Shown here piece after piece: positions 36,084-45,173 of a DNA stretch of 45,480 nucleotides (positions are counted from its first letter, which is position 1; the number at the start of each line of letters is the position of its first letter). The stretch spans positions 1 to 45,480 of the forward strand of contig JAPYOO010000008.1 of the NCBI GenBank assembly GCA_029938135.1. The letters run 5' to 3'. The notes under the pieces are model-generated. The model saw only the letters and a list, made by a program, of their open reading frames with translations, searched no databases and was not told the DNA's origin. Source of the stretch: Bermanella sp. GTDB lineage: Bacteria; Pseudomonadota; Gammaproteobacteria; Pseudomonadales; Oceanobacteraceae. The position numbers were made by a program, and so were the translations under genes.

Positions 36084-38978
36084 TCATTCATGGGCCAGCC
36101 ATTGGCCCAATTTAATGCTTAATAATTTACTATCTATGGGCTTCGTCATGTAATCATTCATGCCCGCTGCGAGGCATTTCTCTTTATCCCCTTTCATGGC
36201 ATTAGCGGTCATGGCTAAAATGGGGATATCCTGATTAACAATGCCGGCTGCACCTAAACGAATCTGCCGAGTGGCTTCGTAGCCATCCATTTCGGGCATT
36301 TGGCAATCCATTAAAATAATCTGGTAGGGTGCGGTGTGAGGCGCACCATTTAAAGAGGCAATGGCCTCTACCCCGTTACCGGCTACATCTGCGCTAAGTG
36401 ATAAATCCTCCAGTATATTTAACGCCACCATTTGATTAATGGCATTATCTTCAACCAATAATATTCGTACAGCTGGATTAAATGCTTGCTGCACGTCTTG
36501 GGTAAGAATCGGTTCGGCATTTTCTGCAGCCTGACTCGTGCCCGTCTCACTTAATAAAGACAAAACCTCCACTAAATTATGCGCAGTGGCTGGTTTTCGG
36601 AAATAACCCGATAAAGACAACTCAGACAGGTAATCATCGCTTACTTGCTGCGCCATGGACGTCATAACTACCCGCTTACTTTGATCAAAACGTTTATCTT
36701 GCTGGATTGTTTTGGCTAACTCACTGCCCTTTTGAATAGGCATATCCATATCAATTAATATTAAGTCAAACCCCTTTTGATTATCCGAATACTCTTTATG
36801 CAAACACTCAAGGGCTTGATCCGCACTTACCGCATCAATCACTTTAGCTCCCCAATGCCTATACTGCTCACATAAGACCTGCAAGTTCTTACGATTATCA
36901 TCCACCACTAATATGTTCAAACGCGTGACATCTTGCCCCGCTAAAATATCAGCTGATTGCTGGCAACTTCGCAGAATAATATTAAAATCAAAGCGACTGC
37001 CACGGCCTACCTCGCTGTTCACGCTGATACCGCCGCCCATTAACTCAGATAGCTGCTTAGCAATAGACAAACCTAAGCCTGTGCCACCAAATTGCCGAGT
37101 AGTGGATGCATCGGCTTGAGTGAATGGTTTAAATAATTTTTCGGTTTGATGTTGGTCAATTCCAATGCCGGTATCTACGACACTGCAATTAAATTGTAAT
37201 TCAGACGGACTAATAATCTTAATCTCGCCACGAATAATAATCTCGCCTTGTTCTGTAAACTTAATGGCGTTGCCCACTAAGTTCACTAAGATTTGTCGTA
37301 ACCGTCCAGGATCTCCCATTACATTAGCGACATCAATATGAGTGGTATCCAGTACTAATTCCAAGCCTTTGTCTTGAGCCCTATTTGCCATAGATTCAGC
37401 AAAACTGCCAAGTTCAGTACGCAGGTCAAATTCTATTTCTTCAAGTTCCAACTTCCCGGATTCAATTTTAGTAAAATCTAGGATATCATTAATGATAAGT
37501 AATAAAGACTTGGCACAATCATTTGCTACATCCGCATAATGGTATTGATCTTGCGGTAGTTTAGAGCGCATCAATAAACCCAGCATGCCCATAATGCCAT
37601 TCATCGGGGTGCGAATCTCATGGCTCATGCAGGCTAAAAACTCCGATTTGGCCGCGTTTAGCTGCATATTTTTTTCGTTGAGTTCTTCCAATTCGGTGGC
37701 ACGCAGCCCAAGATTCATGAGTAAATCTTCACGCTCTATATCGGTAATATAGTTGTGAACCTTTATTGCTAGCCTTTCATTACACTGCTCAAGCAATTGG
37801 GTATCATTATTTTTTGGAACGCAAATATGACACGTCACCAATACGGCTATGCACTGGTTATTATGGAATAATGGGTATGACTGAATACGAAATAATTCGG
37901 CTTTTCCCAGCTTAAAATCAAACTGCAATTTTTCTTCATGCATATTGAATTCAAATGAGGTTTCACGTTTTAATCTAAAGCAGTTTTCAGCTATGTCCAT
38001 CTTAACGAGTGCATCAATATTCAGGTTTTCATGGTCAAGGGTTGATATATTTAAACAGGTTAATTCGCCCCCCTCTGCGGCCACAAACAAGGCACTACAA
38101 GGCAGGTTAAATAACTCCCTAATAGTCTGCGTGGCATTTATTAAGGCTTGTTTTGAATTCTCCCCAGCCATTGCATCCGTAAAGGCCGCAATAAGTACAT
38201 AACCCCTTTGCGCCTGAGAAATACTGTCACGCATAGTATCTAGCGATAACAATAATTTCCCGGTTTCATCTTTAGGAGTCGCGTGCTCAAATTCTCGCAA
38301 GTCCCCCCCTGCAATTCGTGCTGACATATCCACGGCCAACTGAAACGATTGTGAAACAGAACGAGAAATAAATAGACTTAACAATGTTACCAAAATAAAT
38401 ATGACCCCACCCAAGCCATACCCTAATGTTTGCACCTGATCATTTTGTTGATTTAGTTCAATGACTTTTTGCTTGAAGGACCGATAAACAATAGATTTTA
38501 AGGCATCGTAACTCTCATCAAATAACCGAGAGCTGGCGCTCATATTTTTAAGCGCTCGTATTTTTGGCGCTTCATCCTCGGGCGCTTCAAGCGACAGAGT
38601 AACAAACACGCGGGCGTATTGATGAAATTGGCGATACAACGCAATGAGTTGTGTCGACTCCGTTTGTAACTGAGGAATGGTATTTTTAATGAACTCGTAG
38701 GAGCTCAGGATTTCAGCGGCTACCTTTTCTGAAGCCTGCAATATACTAATATCCTCAAAATCCACCGCATCGGCCAGCAGTGTTCGATAACGGCCTACAT
38801 TACTTTCAAGCCCAGACAGCTCGGTCAGCACCACAAATTCTTGTGTACTAAGGGAAGTTAATAACACTCGATTACGTTGATTACTATAAATATTCACCGC
38901 TAAATAAAGCGTAAACCCCAGTATTCCCACAAGCCCAATAGCGAATATTTTTGACTTAATGGAGTGCCTGATTTTCAT
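36084..38978 (-). CDS. Hybrid sensor histidine kinase (TM-periplasmic-TM-HAMP-GAF-like-HisKA-HATPase-REC-REC)
   Basis: H-box CMSHEIRTPMNGIMG; N/G boxes (LVNLVGNAIKFTEQGE, DTGIGI, GGTGLGLSIAKQLSELMGG); two REC domains (LILIDMDMP; IILMDCQMPEMDG). Confidence 0.95.
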   Translation of the reverse strand: MKIRHSIKSKIFAIGLVGILGFTLYLAVNIYSNQRNRVLLTSLSTQEFVVLTELSGLESNVGRYRTLLADAVDFEDISILQASEKVAAEILSSYEFIKNTIPQLQTESTQLIALYRQFHQYARVFVTLSLEAPEDEAPKIRALKNMSASSRLFDESYDALKSIVYRSFKQKVIELNQQNDQVQTLGYGLGGVIFILVTLLSLFISRSVSQSFQLAVDMSARIAGGDLREFEHATPKDETGKLLLSLDTMRDSISQAQRGYVLIAAFTDAMAGENSKQALINATQTIRELFNLPCSALFVAAEGGELTCLNISTLDHENLNIDALVKMDIAENCFRLKRETSFEFNMHEEKLQFDFKLGKAELFRIQSYPLFHNNQCIAVLVTCHICVPKNNDTQLLEQCNERLAIKVHNYITDIEREDLLMNLGLRATELEELNEKNMQLNAAKSEFLACMSHEIRTPMNGIMGMLGLLMRSKLPQDQYHYADVANDCAKSLLLIINDILDFTKIESGKLELEEIEFDLRTELGSFAESMANRAQDKGLELVLDTTHIDVANVMGDPGRLRQILVNLVGNAIKFTEQGEIIIRGEIKIISPSELQFNCSVVDTGIGIDQHQTEKLFKPFTQADASTTRQFGGTGLGLSIAKQLSELMGGGISVNSEVGRGSRFDFNIILRSCQQSADILAGQDVTRLNILVVDDNRKNLQVLCEQYRHWGAKVIDAVSADQALECLHKEYSDNQKGFDLILIDMDMPIQKGSELAKTIQQDKRFDQSKRVVMTSMAQQVSDDYLSELSLSGYFRKPATAHNLVEVLSLLSETGTSQAAENAEPILTQDVQQAFNPAVRILLVEDNAINQMVALNILEDLSLSADVAGNGVEAIASLNGAPHTAPYQIILMDCQMPEMDGYEATRQIRLGAAGIVNQDIPILAMTANAMKGDKEKCLAAGMNDYMTKPIDSKLLSIKLGQWLAHE

Positions 38979-39258
38979 AAGAAAAACAAACCTTTAGCGA
39001 TTAACCTTAGTGTCATCATAGATATTGATGAGAGCTGATATTGGCCAAGTTACAGAGACTCCTAATTAGCGAAGGTACTCATTCATTAAATTATAGCAGT
39101 AACTTTGCCCGCTGATTGGAATGGGCCAAACCTGCCACCGATTTACCTCTAAACATGCAAATTCTCTGAAAACACCTATATTAAATATGTGTCAGTTTAG
39201 AACTTAACACGCTAAACAACCCACTCAACCACTTGCCTGAAGCAGGAACTCACCTCCC

Positions 39259-40371
39259 ATGAAACACTATCATGCTGCTAAACAGCCAATTCAGCGTGTT
39301 TTATCATGTTTACTGTGGTGTTGGCTTATGAATATAGGCATTGCCCAAAGCGCCACGCTAGATAACGTCACCATTAATGGCTATTTAAGCTTTGAATACG
39401 AGCGTCACCTCGATGGCGACAAAACAAATATCAGCAACGAGTCGGTGGGTGATGCCAATGGCTCGTTTGACATGGACTTATTTGACTTAGTCATTAATAT
39501 TCAAGCCACCGACAACCTACGAGTGGCCACCGATTTAACTTGGGAGCACGGTGCTGCCACAGAAGACGATCGTGGCAATGTCGCCATGGAATATGCCTTT
39601 GCCGAATACACCCTAAGCCAACACACTAAAGTACGAGCCGGAAAAATGTTCACGCAATTTGGTATTTATAACGAAATCCACACTGCTAAACCGGCCTCTT
39701 TATCCGTAAAGGAGCCCTTAACCACCAACAAAAATAATAAGCTTGGAAGCGATGTTCGTTTTTACCCACGCTGGTTAAATGGCCTCGCGGTCTCCGGCCA
39801 CTACCAACTTCCCGCATCTTCGTGGGATTATGTATTGCAATTGTCCAACGGTGAATCCCAAGAGGTTAATCCGTACGAAGAGGATGACAATATACACAAA
39901 GCATTTAACGGCCGTTTTCGATACCGTCCAGGGGATGCTTGGCAGCTGGGACTTTCTTTTTATCGGGACACAATGGAAGATTCAGCCGCTCAAATTAAAA
40001 TTGGAAGCTACGGCCTACAAGTTGAATGGGAGTCACAAGGCAACACAGAATTGGGCATAGAGTTTGAATATGTATCAGGCAATGAAGATCATTCAAACGG
40101 CGCCAATATCAACCGCAATGCCTATACCTTAATGATGTATCAACCCATCACCGATACCGTCACCCCTTATGTGAGGTATGAATACCTAGAGCCTAATACA
40201 GATGTAACCAGTGACGAAGCGAGTGTCTTAGTATTGGGCGGCAATATTCTAATCGATGAAAATATGTTTCTTAAGATTGAACTGGATCATTTTAAAGGTG
40301 AGGACAATAACGCTGACGTGGGTGGCGCCACATACAGTGAATTAAAAATATCCTTGTCGGTTGGTTTTTAA
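39259..40371 (+). CDS. Porin-like outer-membrane beta-barrel protein
   Basis: Signal peptide ending AQSA; VTINGYLSFEYERHLDGDKTN...LRVATDLTWEHGA...VRAGKMFTQFGIYNEIHTAKP; C-terminal LKISLSVGF. Confidence 0.85.
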   Translation: MKHYHAAKQPIQRVLSCLLWCWLMNIGIAQSATLDNVTINGYLSFEYERHLDGDKTNISNESVGDANGSFDMDLFDLVINIQATDNLRVATDLTWEHGAATEDDRGNVAMEYAFAEYTLSQHTKVRAGKMFTQFGIYNEIHTAKPASLSVKEPLTTNKNNKLGSDVRFYPRWLNGLAVSGHYQLPASSWDYVLQLSNGESQEVNPYEEDDNIHKAFNGRFRYRPGDAWQLGLSFYRDTMEDSAAQIKIGSYGLQVEWESQGNTELGIEFEYVSGNEDHSNGANINRNAYTLMMYQPITDTVTPYVRYEYLEPNTDVTSDEASVLVLGGNILIDENMFLKIELDHFKGEDNNADVGGATYSELKISLSVGF

Positions 40372-40832
40372 TGATGACCAGTGGCAGACATTTTATGAAG
40401 ATGAGCATTACATCAGTCATATTAATACTGGTTTGTATAAACCAAACATACGCACAATCCTTACTTGCCAATAATCAAGTGGGTGAGGAAAGCCTCAGCC
40501 CTCAAGAAATTAAATCCATTTTTTTAGGTACCACCTCACACTGGAAAAACGGACTTCCCATATCTTTATGCATAGATACCAGCAACCAAGAGTCATTTAA
40601 GCATTTTATTAAAAATGCGCTAGGGAAAAATGTAAGATCGTTTAAAAGAGTGTGGAGCAAACGCGTGTTTTCAGGCGCCTCTTCCGCCCTACCCCTGCTT
40701 ATCAATGACACTGAAAGAGCTCTTAAATATGTAAGCGAAAAGCAAGGAGCCGTTTGCTTTATAGAATCAGCCCCCATTCCTTTACCCAAACATACTAAAC
40801 AACTGAGCAGCCAAATAGATAACGAGCATTAA
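40371..40832 (+). CDS. Small periplasmic PstS-like phosphate-binding-type protein
   Basis: Signal-like N-terminus; LSPQEIKSIFLGTTSHWKNGLPISLCIDTSNQESFKHFIKNALGKNVRSFKRVWSKRVFSGASSALPLLIND pattern of short PBP-like proteins; TAATG overlap with the porin gene. Confidence 0.8.
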   Translation: MMTSGRHFMKMSITSVILILVCINQTYAQSLLANNQVGEESLSPQEIKSIFLGTTSHWKNGLPISLCIDTSNQESFKHFIKNALGKNVRSFKRVWSKRVFSGASSALPLLINDTERALKYVSEKQGAVCFIESAPIPLPKHTKQLSSQIDNEH

Positions 40833-40886
40833 AAGCGCCCGTTATATTAAGAGCGCTTAATGTCATTCAACTTATATTTGCGGATG

Positions 40887-41474
40887 TTATGCTGCTAAAG
40901 TTTCCTCAACAAAGTCTAAACGGTCTTGCCCAAAGAACATATCTTTACCCAAATACATAGTAGGCACACCGTAGCCACCGCGTTTAACCAATTCGCCGGT
41001 GGTGTCTTTAAGTTGATCTTTTATGGAATCGCTGTTTACAAGCGCTTGGAATTCTTCTGCGTTTATATTTAATTTTTTTACCACGCTTGCCAAGGCCTCA
41101 GGCTTAGAAAAATCCACTTTTCCAACCCACATCCCATCAAACACCATTTTTAAATACTCCATTTCCATAGATAACTCTTTGGCAGCATAATAACCTCGCA
41201 TAAGTGGCAAAGTGTTAAGCGGAAAATATGGATTAAAATTCATTTCAACTTGATAACGTTTGGCAAAGCGCGGTAAATCAATCGCCATATAACGGCCCTT
41301 TGGTGCCAATAATATAGGCGAGGTATTGCCTGTGCTTTTAAATACACCACCCAACAATACGCCCTTGTATTCTATATCCGCATTATATTTCTCTTGCAAC
41401 TGTTGCAATCGGTTAAACGCTAAAAATGCGGTGGGACTTGCAAAATCAAAATAAAACTCAATTTTTTTACTCAT
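40887..41474 (-). CDS. DsbA-family / 2-hydroxychromene-2-carboxylate isomerase-like protein
   Basis: IEFYFDFASPTAFLAFNRLQQLQEKYNADIEYKGVLLGGVFKSTGNTSP signature of GST-kappa-like HCCA isomerases. Confidence 0.9.
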   Translation of the reverse strand: MSKKIEFYFDFASPTAFLAFNRLQQLQEKYNADIEYKGVLLGGVFKSTGNTSPILLAPKGRYMAIDLPRFAKRYQVEMNFNPYFPLNTLPLMRGYYAAKELSMEMEYLKMVFDGMWVGKVDFSKPEALASVVKKLNINAEEFQALVNSDSIKDQLKDTTGELVKRGGYGVPTMYLGKDMFFGQDRLDFVEETLAA

Positions 41475-41537
41475 TTTTATTCTCTACCTTTTATTCAAAG
41501 TTATATTTATGTTTTTGTTCATTAACCTTTATAAGGC

Positions 41538-42293
41538 TTACCATTTTTCGCTCCATGGACGAACATCCAACTCAAACGTCCAGGCATTACGAGGCTGATT
41601 GTGAAGCATCACATAGTTGGCGGCTAAATCGTCGGGGTTAACAATACCGTCTGGACCTGCAGCTTTCACTTGAGATGGGAAATTAGAATGAATAAAGTCG
41701 GTATCCACCATGGCATCTATTACCACGTGTGCCACATGAATATTTTTAGGGCCTAACTCACGCGCCATGCTTTGCGCTAAAGCCTTAAGTCCCTGCTTGG
41801 CACTGCTAAACGCCGCAAAAATAGACCCGCCACGGACACTGGCGGTAGCGCCTGTAAAAATAATGGTGCCCCGCTGTCGCTTAACCATATATTGAGCCGC
41901 CTCACGACCCGTTAAAAAACCAGCAAAACACGCCATTTCCCAAATTTTATAAAACTTTTTACTGCTCGTTGCCAAAATACTCATGGGGACATTGGCCCCG
42001 ATATTAAAGACCACGACCTCTAACGCCCCCACACTGGCTTCAATTTCTTTAAACAGGGTCTGTACCTCTTCTTCTTTACGAGCATCACAGGCAAAACCGT
42101 GGGCAATCCCCCCTTGAGCGTGTATTTGTTCAACCAAGGGGGCCAGCTTTTCACCGTCACGACGCACCAGGCACACCGTATGGCCTTGCTGCGCAAACTT
42201 ACGGGCAATAGCGCTGCCGATCGCGTCTCCAGCCCCCATAACCAATACTGCCCCTTTGCTTGGGCCGGCTATTTTCTCGTCTATATTAGTCAT
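41538..42293 (-). CDS. Short-chain dehydrogenase/reductase family protein (atypical, active-site Tyr replaced by Phe)
   Basis: VLVMGAGDAIGSAIARKFAQQGHTVCLVRRD Rossmann motif; FTGATASVRGGSIFAAFSSAKQGLKALAQSMARELGPKNIHVAHVVID; ATG at 42293 preferred. Confidence 0.9.
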   Translation of the reverse strand: MTNIDEKIAGPSKGAVLVMGAGDAIGSAIARKFAQQGHTVCLVRRDGEKLAPLVEQIHAQGGIAHGFACDARKEEEVQTLFKEIEASVGALEVVVFNIGANVPMSILATSSKKFYKIWEMACFAGFLTGREAAQYMVKRQRGTIIFTGATASVRGGSIFAAFSSAKQGLKALAQSMARELGPKNIHVAHVVIDAMVDTDFIHSNFPSQVKAAGPDGIVNPDDLAANYVMLHNQPRNAWTFELDVRPWSEKW

Positions 42294-42318
42294 ATTACTT
42301 CCACCCCTGCCCTTAGTC

Positions 42319-42335
42319 AGTTCCAAATTGGAACT
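42319..42335. promoter_or_regulatory. Candidate operator 1 (HxlR/SDR divergent promoter)
   Basis: Perfect 17-bp palindrome AGTTCCAAATTGGAACT. Confidence 0.6.
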
Positions 42336-42343
42336 CGATAGTA

Positions 42344-42360
42344 GGTTCCATTTTAGAACT
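42344..42360. promoter_or_regulatory. Candidate operator 2 (HxlR/SDR divergent promoter)
   Basis: GGTTCCATTTTAGAACT, same GTTC-N7-GAAC architecture, 25 bp from operator 1; overlaps the predicted -35 of the HxlR gene (TATAAT at 42369-42374). Confidence 0.55.
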
Positions 42361-42402
42361 TGTAAAGCTATAATTTACCCCCCCCCACTTAAGGCTCGAT
42401 TA

Positions 42403-42945
42403 ATGCGCTGGAATGAAATAGAGAGCGATGTATGCTCAGTTGCGCGCACCCTATCTGTGGTGGGCGATCGCTGGACGTTATTGATATTGCGAGATTGTTT
42501 TTTGGGAAGTCGCCGTTTTGACGAATTCCAAAAGAACATCGGTTTAAGCCGACACCGCTTAACCGACCGTTTAAATAAGTTAGTAGAACATGAATTACTA
42601 TTAAAAAAGCCTTACCAAGACAACCCTCCTAGAAGCGAATATGTATTAACCGCAAAAGGAAAAGACATACACCCTGTACTAGTGACATTAACAGGTTGGG
42701 GCAATAAATGGATGCAGGATGGGGATGGTGTGCCTTTGCTGTATCACCATAAAAAATGTGAACACATCACCCAACCACAACTAAGTTGTGATCACTGTGG
42801 CGACAGCATTGATGCGAGTAACATGTATGTGACGCCAGGTCCTGGGATTTTAAAAAAGCTACAACGAGGCGTGAGTCCAAGCTACGTGCCCAAACGCTTG
42901 CTAAAGCTATTTAAAGACACACTAAACCTAGACGCACAAAAATAA
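42403..42945 (+). CDS. HxlR family winged-helix transcriptional regulator
   Basis: MRWNEIESDVCSVARTLSVVGDRWTLLILRDCFLGSRRFDEFQKNIGLSRHRLTDRLNKLVEHELLLKKPYQDNPPRSEYVLTAKG; ATG at 42403 preferred over the long N-terminal extension. Confidence 0.94.
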   Translation: MRWNEIESDVCSVARTLSVVGDRWTLLILRDCFLGSRRFDEFQKNIGLSRHRLTDRLNKLVEHELLLKKPYQDNPPRSEYVLTAKGKDIHPVLVTLTGWGNKWMQDGDGVPLLYHHKKCEHITQPQLSCDHCGDSIDASNMYVTPGPGILKKLQRGVSPSYVPKRLLKLFKDTLNLDAQK

Positions 42946-42955
42946 AAAACCGCGT

Positions 42956-44818
42956 TTATTCGCCAATAAAGCCACCGGTTTGATGACGCCATAACTGACT
43001 ATAAATACCTTTAGAATCTACCAATTCTTGGTGGCTACCCTGTTCCACAATTCGGCCTTCATCTAGCACCACCAAGCGGTCCATAGCCGCAATGGTGGAT
43101 AAACGGTGCGCGATGGCAATAACCGTTTTACCTTGCATCAATACACTTAAGCTATGTTGAATGGCCGCCTCTACTTCGCTGTCTAAGGCTGAGGTAGCTT
43201 CATCTAGTATTAATATAGGAGCGTCTTTTAACAGTACCCGTGCAATGGCTATACGCTGACGTTGGCCGCCGGATAATTTTACTCCGCGCTCTCCTACCTG
43301 TGCATCAAAACCGGTATTGCCTTTAGGGTCGGTAAGGTTAAGAATAAATTCATAGGCTTCTGCTTTTTTAGCGGCATCGATCATTTCTTCTTCGCTAGCG
43401 TCTGGGTGACCGTATAAAATATTGTCACGCACCGAACGATGCAAAAGCGAGGTATCTTGCGTTACCATGCCAATTTGTGCGCGTAAACTTTCTTGCTGTA
43501 TGGCGCTTATATCCTGCCCATCAATACAAATTTTGCCGCCATTAATATCGTAAAAACGCAGTAGTAAATTCACTAATGTAGATTTACCCGCGCCACTGCG
43601 CCCTACTAAACCGACTTTTTCGCCGGGTCTAATATCTAGCATTAACTCATTGAATACTGATTTTTGTTTGACGCCTGATTGTGCACTCTTGTCATCATTA
43701 GAGGCGTCGTAATTAAAGGCTACCTTGTCAAATACTATGGCACCTTCACTGACGTTTAATAACGGTGCATTCTTTTTATCTTGCACCTCTTGTGGTTGCG
43801 ATAACGTACCCATGCCATCGACAACAGTCCCTATATTCTCAAAAAGACTGCTCACTTCCCACATTATCCACTCAGCCATACCGTTAAGACGTAATGACAA
43901 ACTAATGGCCACAGCAATGGCCCCCACCGTAATAAAGCCATCACTCCATAAATACAAAGAATACGCGCCGATGGTAAATACCAGTAAATGGTTAATAAAA
44001 TCCACACTGATGTTCAGCCCCACGGCCAGGCGCATCTGCAAATAGACGGTTTTTAAAAATCCATCCATGCCCTGTTGGGCGTAGTCACTCTCACGCTGAC
44101 TATGACTAAAAAGTTTAACGGTACTAATATTGGTATAGCTATCAACGATTCGACCTGTCATGTCACTACGGGCATCCGCTTGTGAACTGGCGACATTTTT
44201 AAGTTGCGGTACAAATTTAATTTGGATCAATATATACAGCACCAACCAGATTAAAACGGGGATCATTAAACGCCAATCTGCGGCGGCAATAATGACCAGC
44301 ATGACGCTGAAGTACACCACGATATACACCATTACATTCAATAGTTTCATGACACTTTCGCGCACGGCTAAAGACGTTTGCATGACTTTAGTGGCGATGC
44401 GTCCTGAAAATTCACTTTCATAAAATGACATGCTTTGCTTGAGTAAATAGCGGTGCGCTTTCCAACGAATGGACATGGGCATATTCCCCATGAGCGTTTG
44501 ATGAATAACTAAAGAATGCAATAACGATAACAATGGCATACCAATTAACAACATGAAGCCTATGAAAAAAAGCTGGCGGCCATTTTCCTGCAATAACAGT
44601 TTTGGCTCTTTATCAACTAACCAATCGACCAACTGCCCCATAAAACCAAACAAATACACTTCAAAGGCCGCAATAGTAGCAGTTAGCAGTGCCATCAGAA
44701 TTAATGGTTTGCCCATACCTTGTGTGTAATGGCGGCAAAAAGCCCACATGGTATTAGGTGCTTGCACGGGTTCTTGGGGGGGGTAGGGATTAATGATTTT
44801 TTCAAAAAAAGAAAACAT
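42956..44818 (-). CDS. ABC transporter, fused permease/ATP-binding protein (MsbA/MdlB-like exporter)
   Basis: N-terminal TM domain, Walker A GRSGAGKST, signature LSGGQRQRIAIARVLL, Walker B ILILDEATSALD; ATG at 44818 preferred. Confidence 0.94.
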   Translation of the reverse strand: MFSFFEKIINPYPPQEPVQAPNTMWAFCRHYTQGMGKPLILMALLTATIAAFEVYLFGFMGQLVDWLVDKEPKLLLQENGRQLFFIGFMLLIGMPLLSLLHSLVIHQTLMGNMPMSIRWKAHRYLLKQSMSFYESEFSGRIATKVMQTSLAVRESVMKLLNVMVYIVVYFSVMLVIIAAADWRLMIPVLIWLVLYILIQIKFVPQLKNVASSQADARSDMTGRIVDSYTNISTVKLFSHSQRESDYAQQGMDGFLKTVYLQMRLAVGLNISVDFINHLLVFTIGAYSLYLWSDGFITVGAIAVAISLSLRLNGMAEWIMWEVSSLFENIGTVVDGMGTLSQPQEVQDKKNAPLLNVSEGAIVFDKVAFNYDASNDDKSAQSGVKQKSVFNELMLDIRPGEKVGLVGRSGAGKSTLVNLLLRFYDINGGKICIDGQDISAIQQESLRAQIGMVTQDTSLLHRSVRDNILYGHPDASEEEMIDAAKKAEAYEFILNLTDPKGNTGFDAQVGERGVKLSGGQRQRIAIARVLLKDAPILILDEATSALDSEVEAAIQHSLSVLMQGKTVIAIAHRLSTIAAMDRLVVLDEGRIVEQGSHQELVDSKGIYSQLWRHQTGGFIGE

Positions 44819-45173
44819 CTTGAATTCAACTCGCTGGTACACAATACAGATTTAGTCACATATTGTAGCTGCTTCACCTACGCAGGTCTTGGTTATTAAG
44901 AACCAAGAGCTTTGAATTTTTACTCAATTTTGAATGTAAACAGACCCCTGACAGCCACATTAATCCGTTGTTTAGCAAACACAGGCTGCTACGCCACACA
45001 TGTCAGTATACTTTTCAACCAGCCTGAATGTTTTTAGTGGCTAGCAGGCTAATTACAGAGCCCCACCCAACTTTAAATGAATATAGCTCACCATTATCAA
45101 ATAAAACTTGAATATTTCTAATAATAGATTTTTAATACAAACATCTAATACACTGGCATTACGTGACAGCAAT

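Noticed and set aside
41426-41641. 71-aa plus-strand ORF spanning the SDR/isomerase junction
   Set aside because: No recognisable motif and overlaps two supported minus-strand genes.
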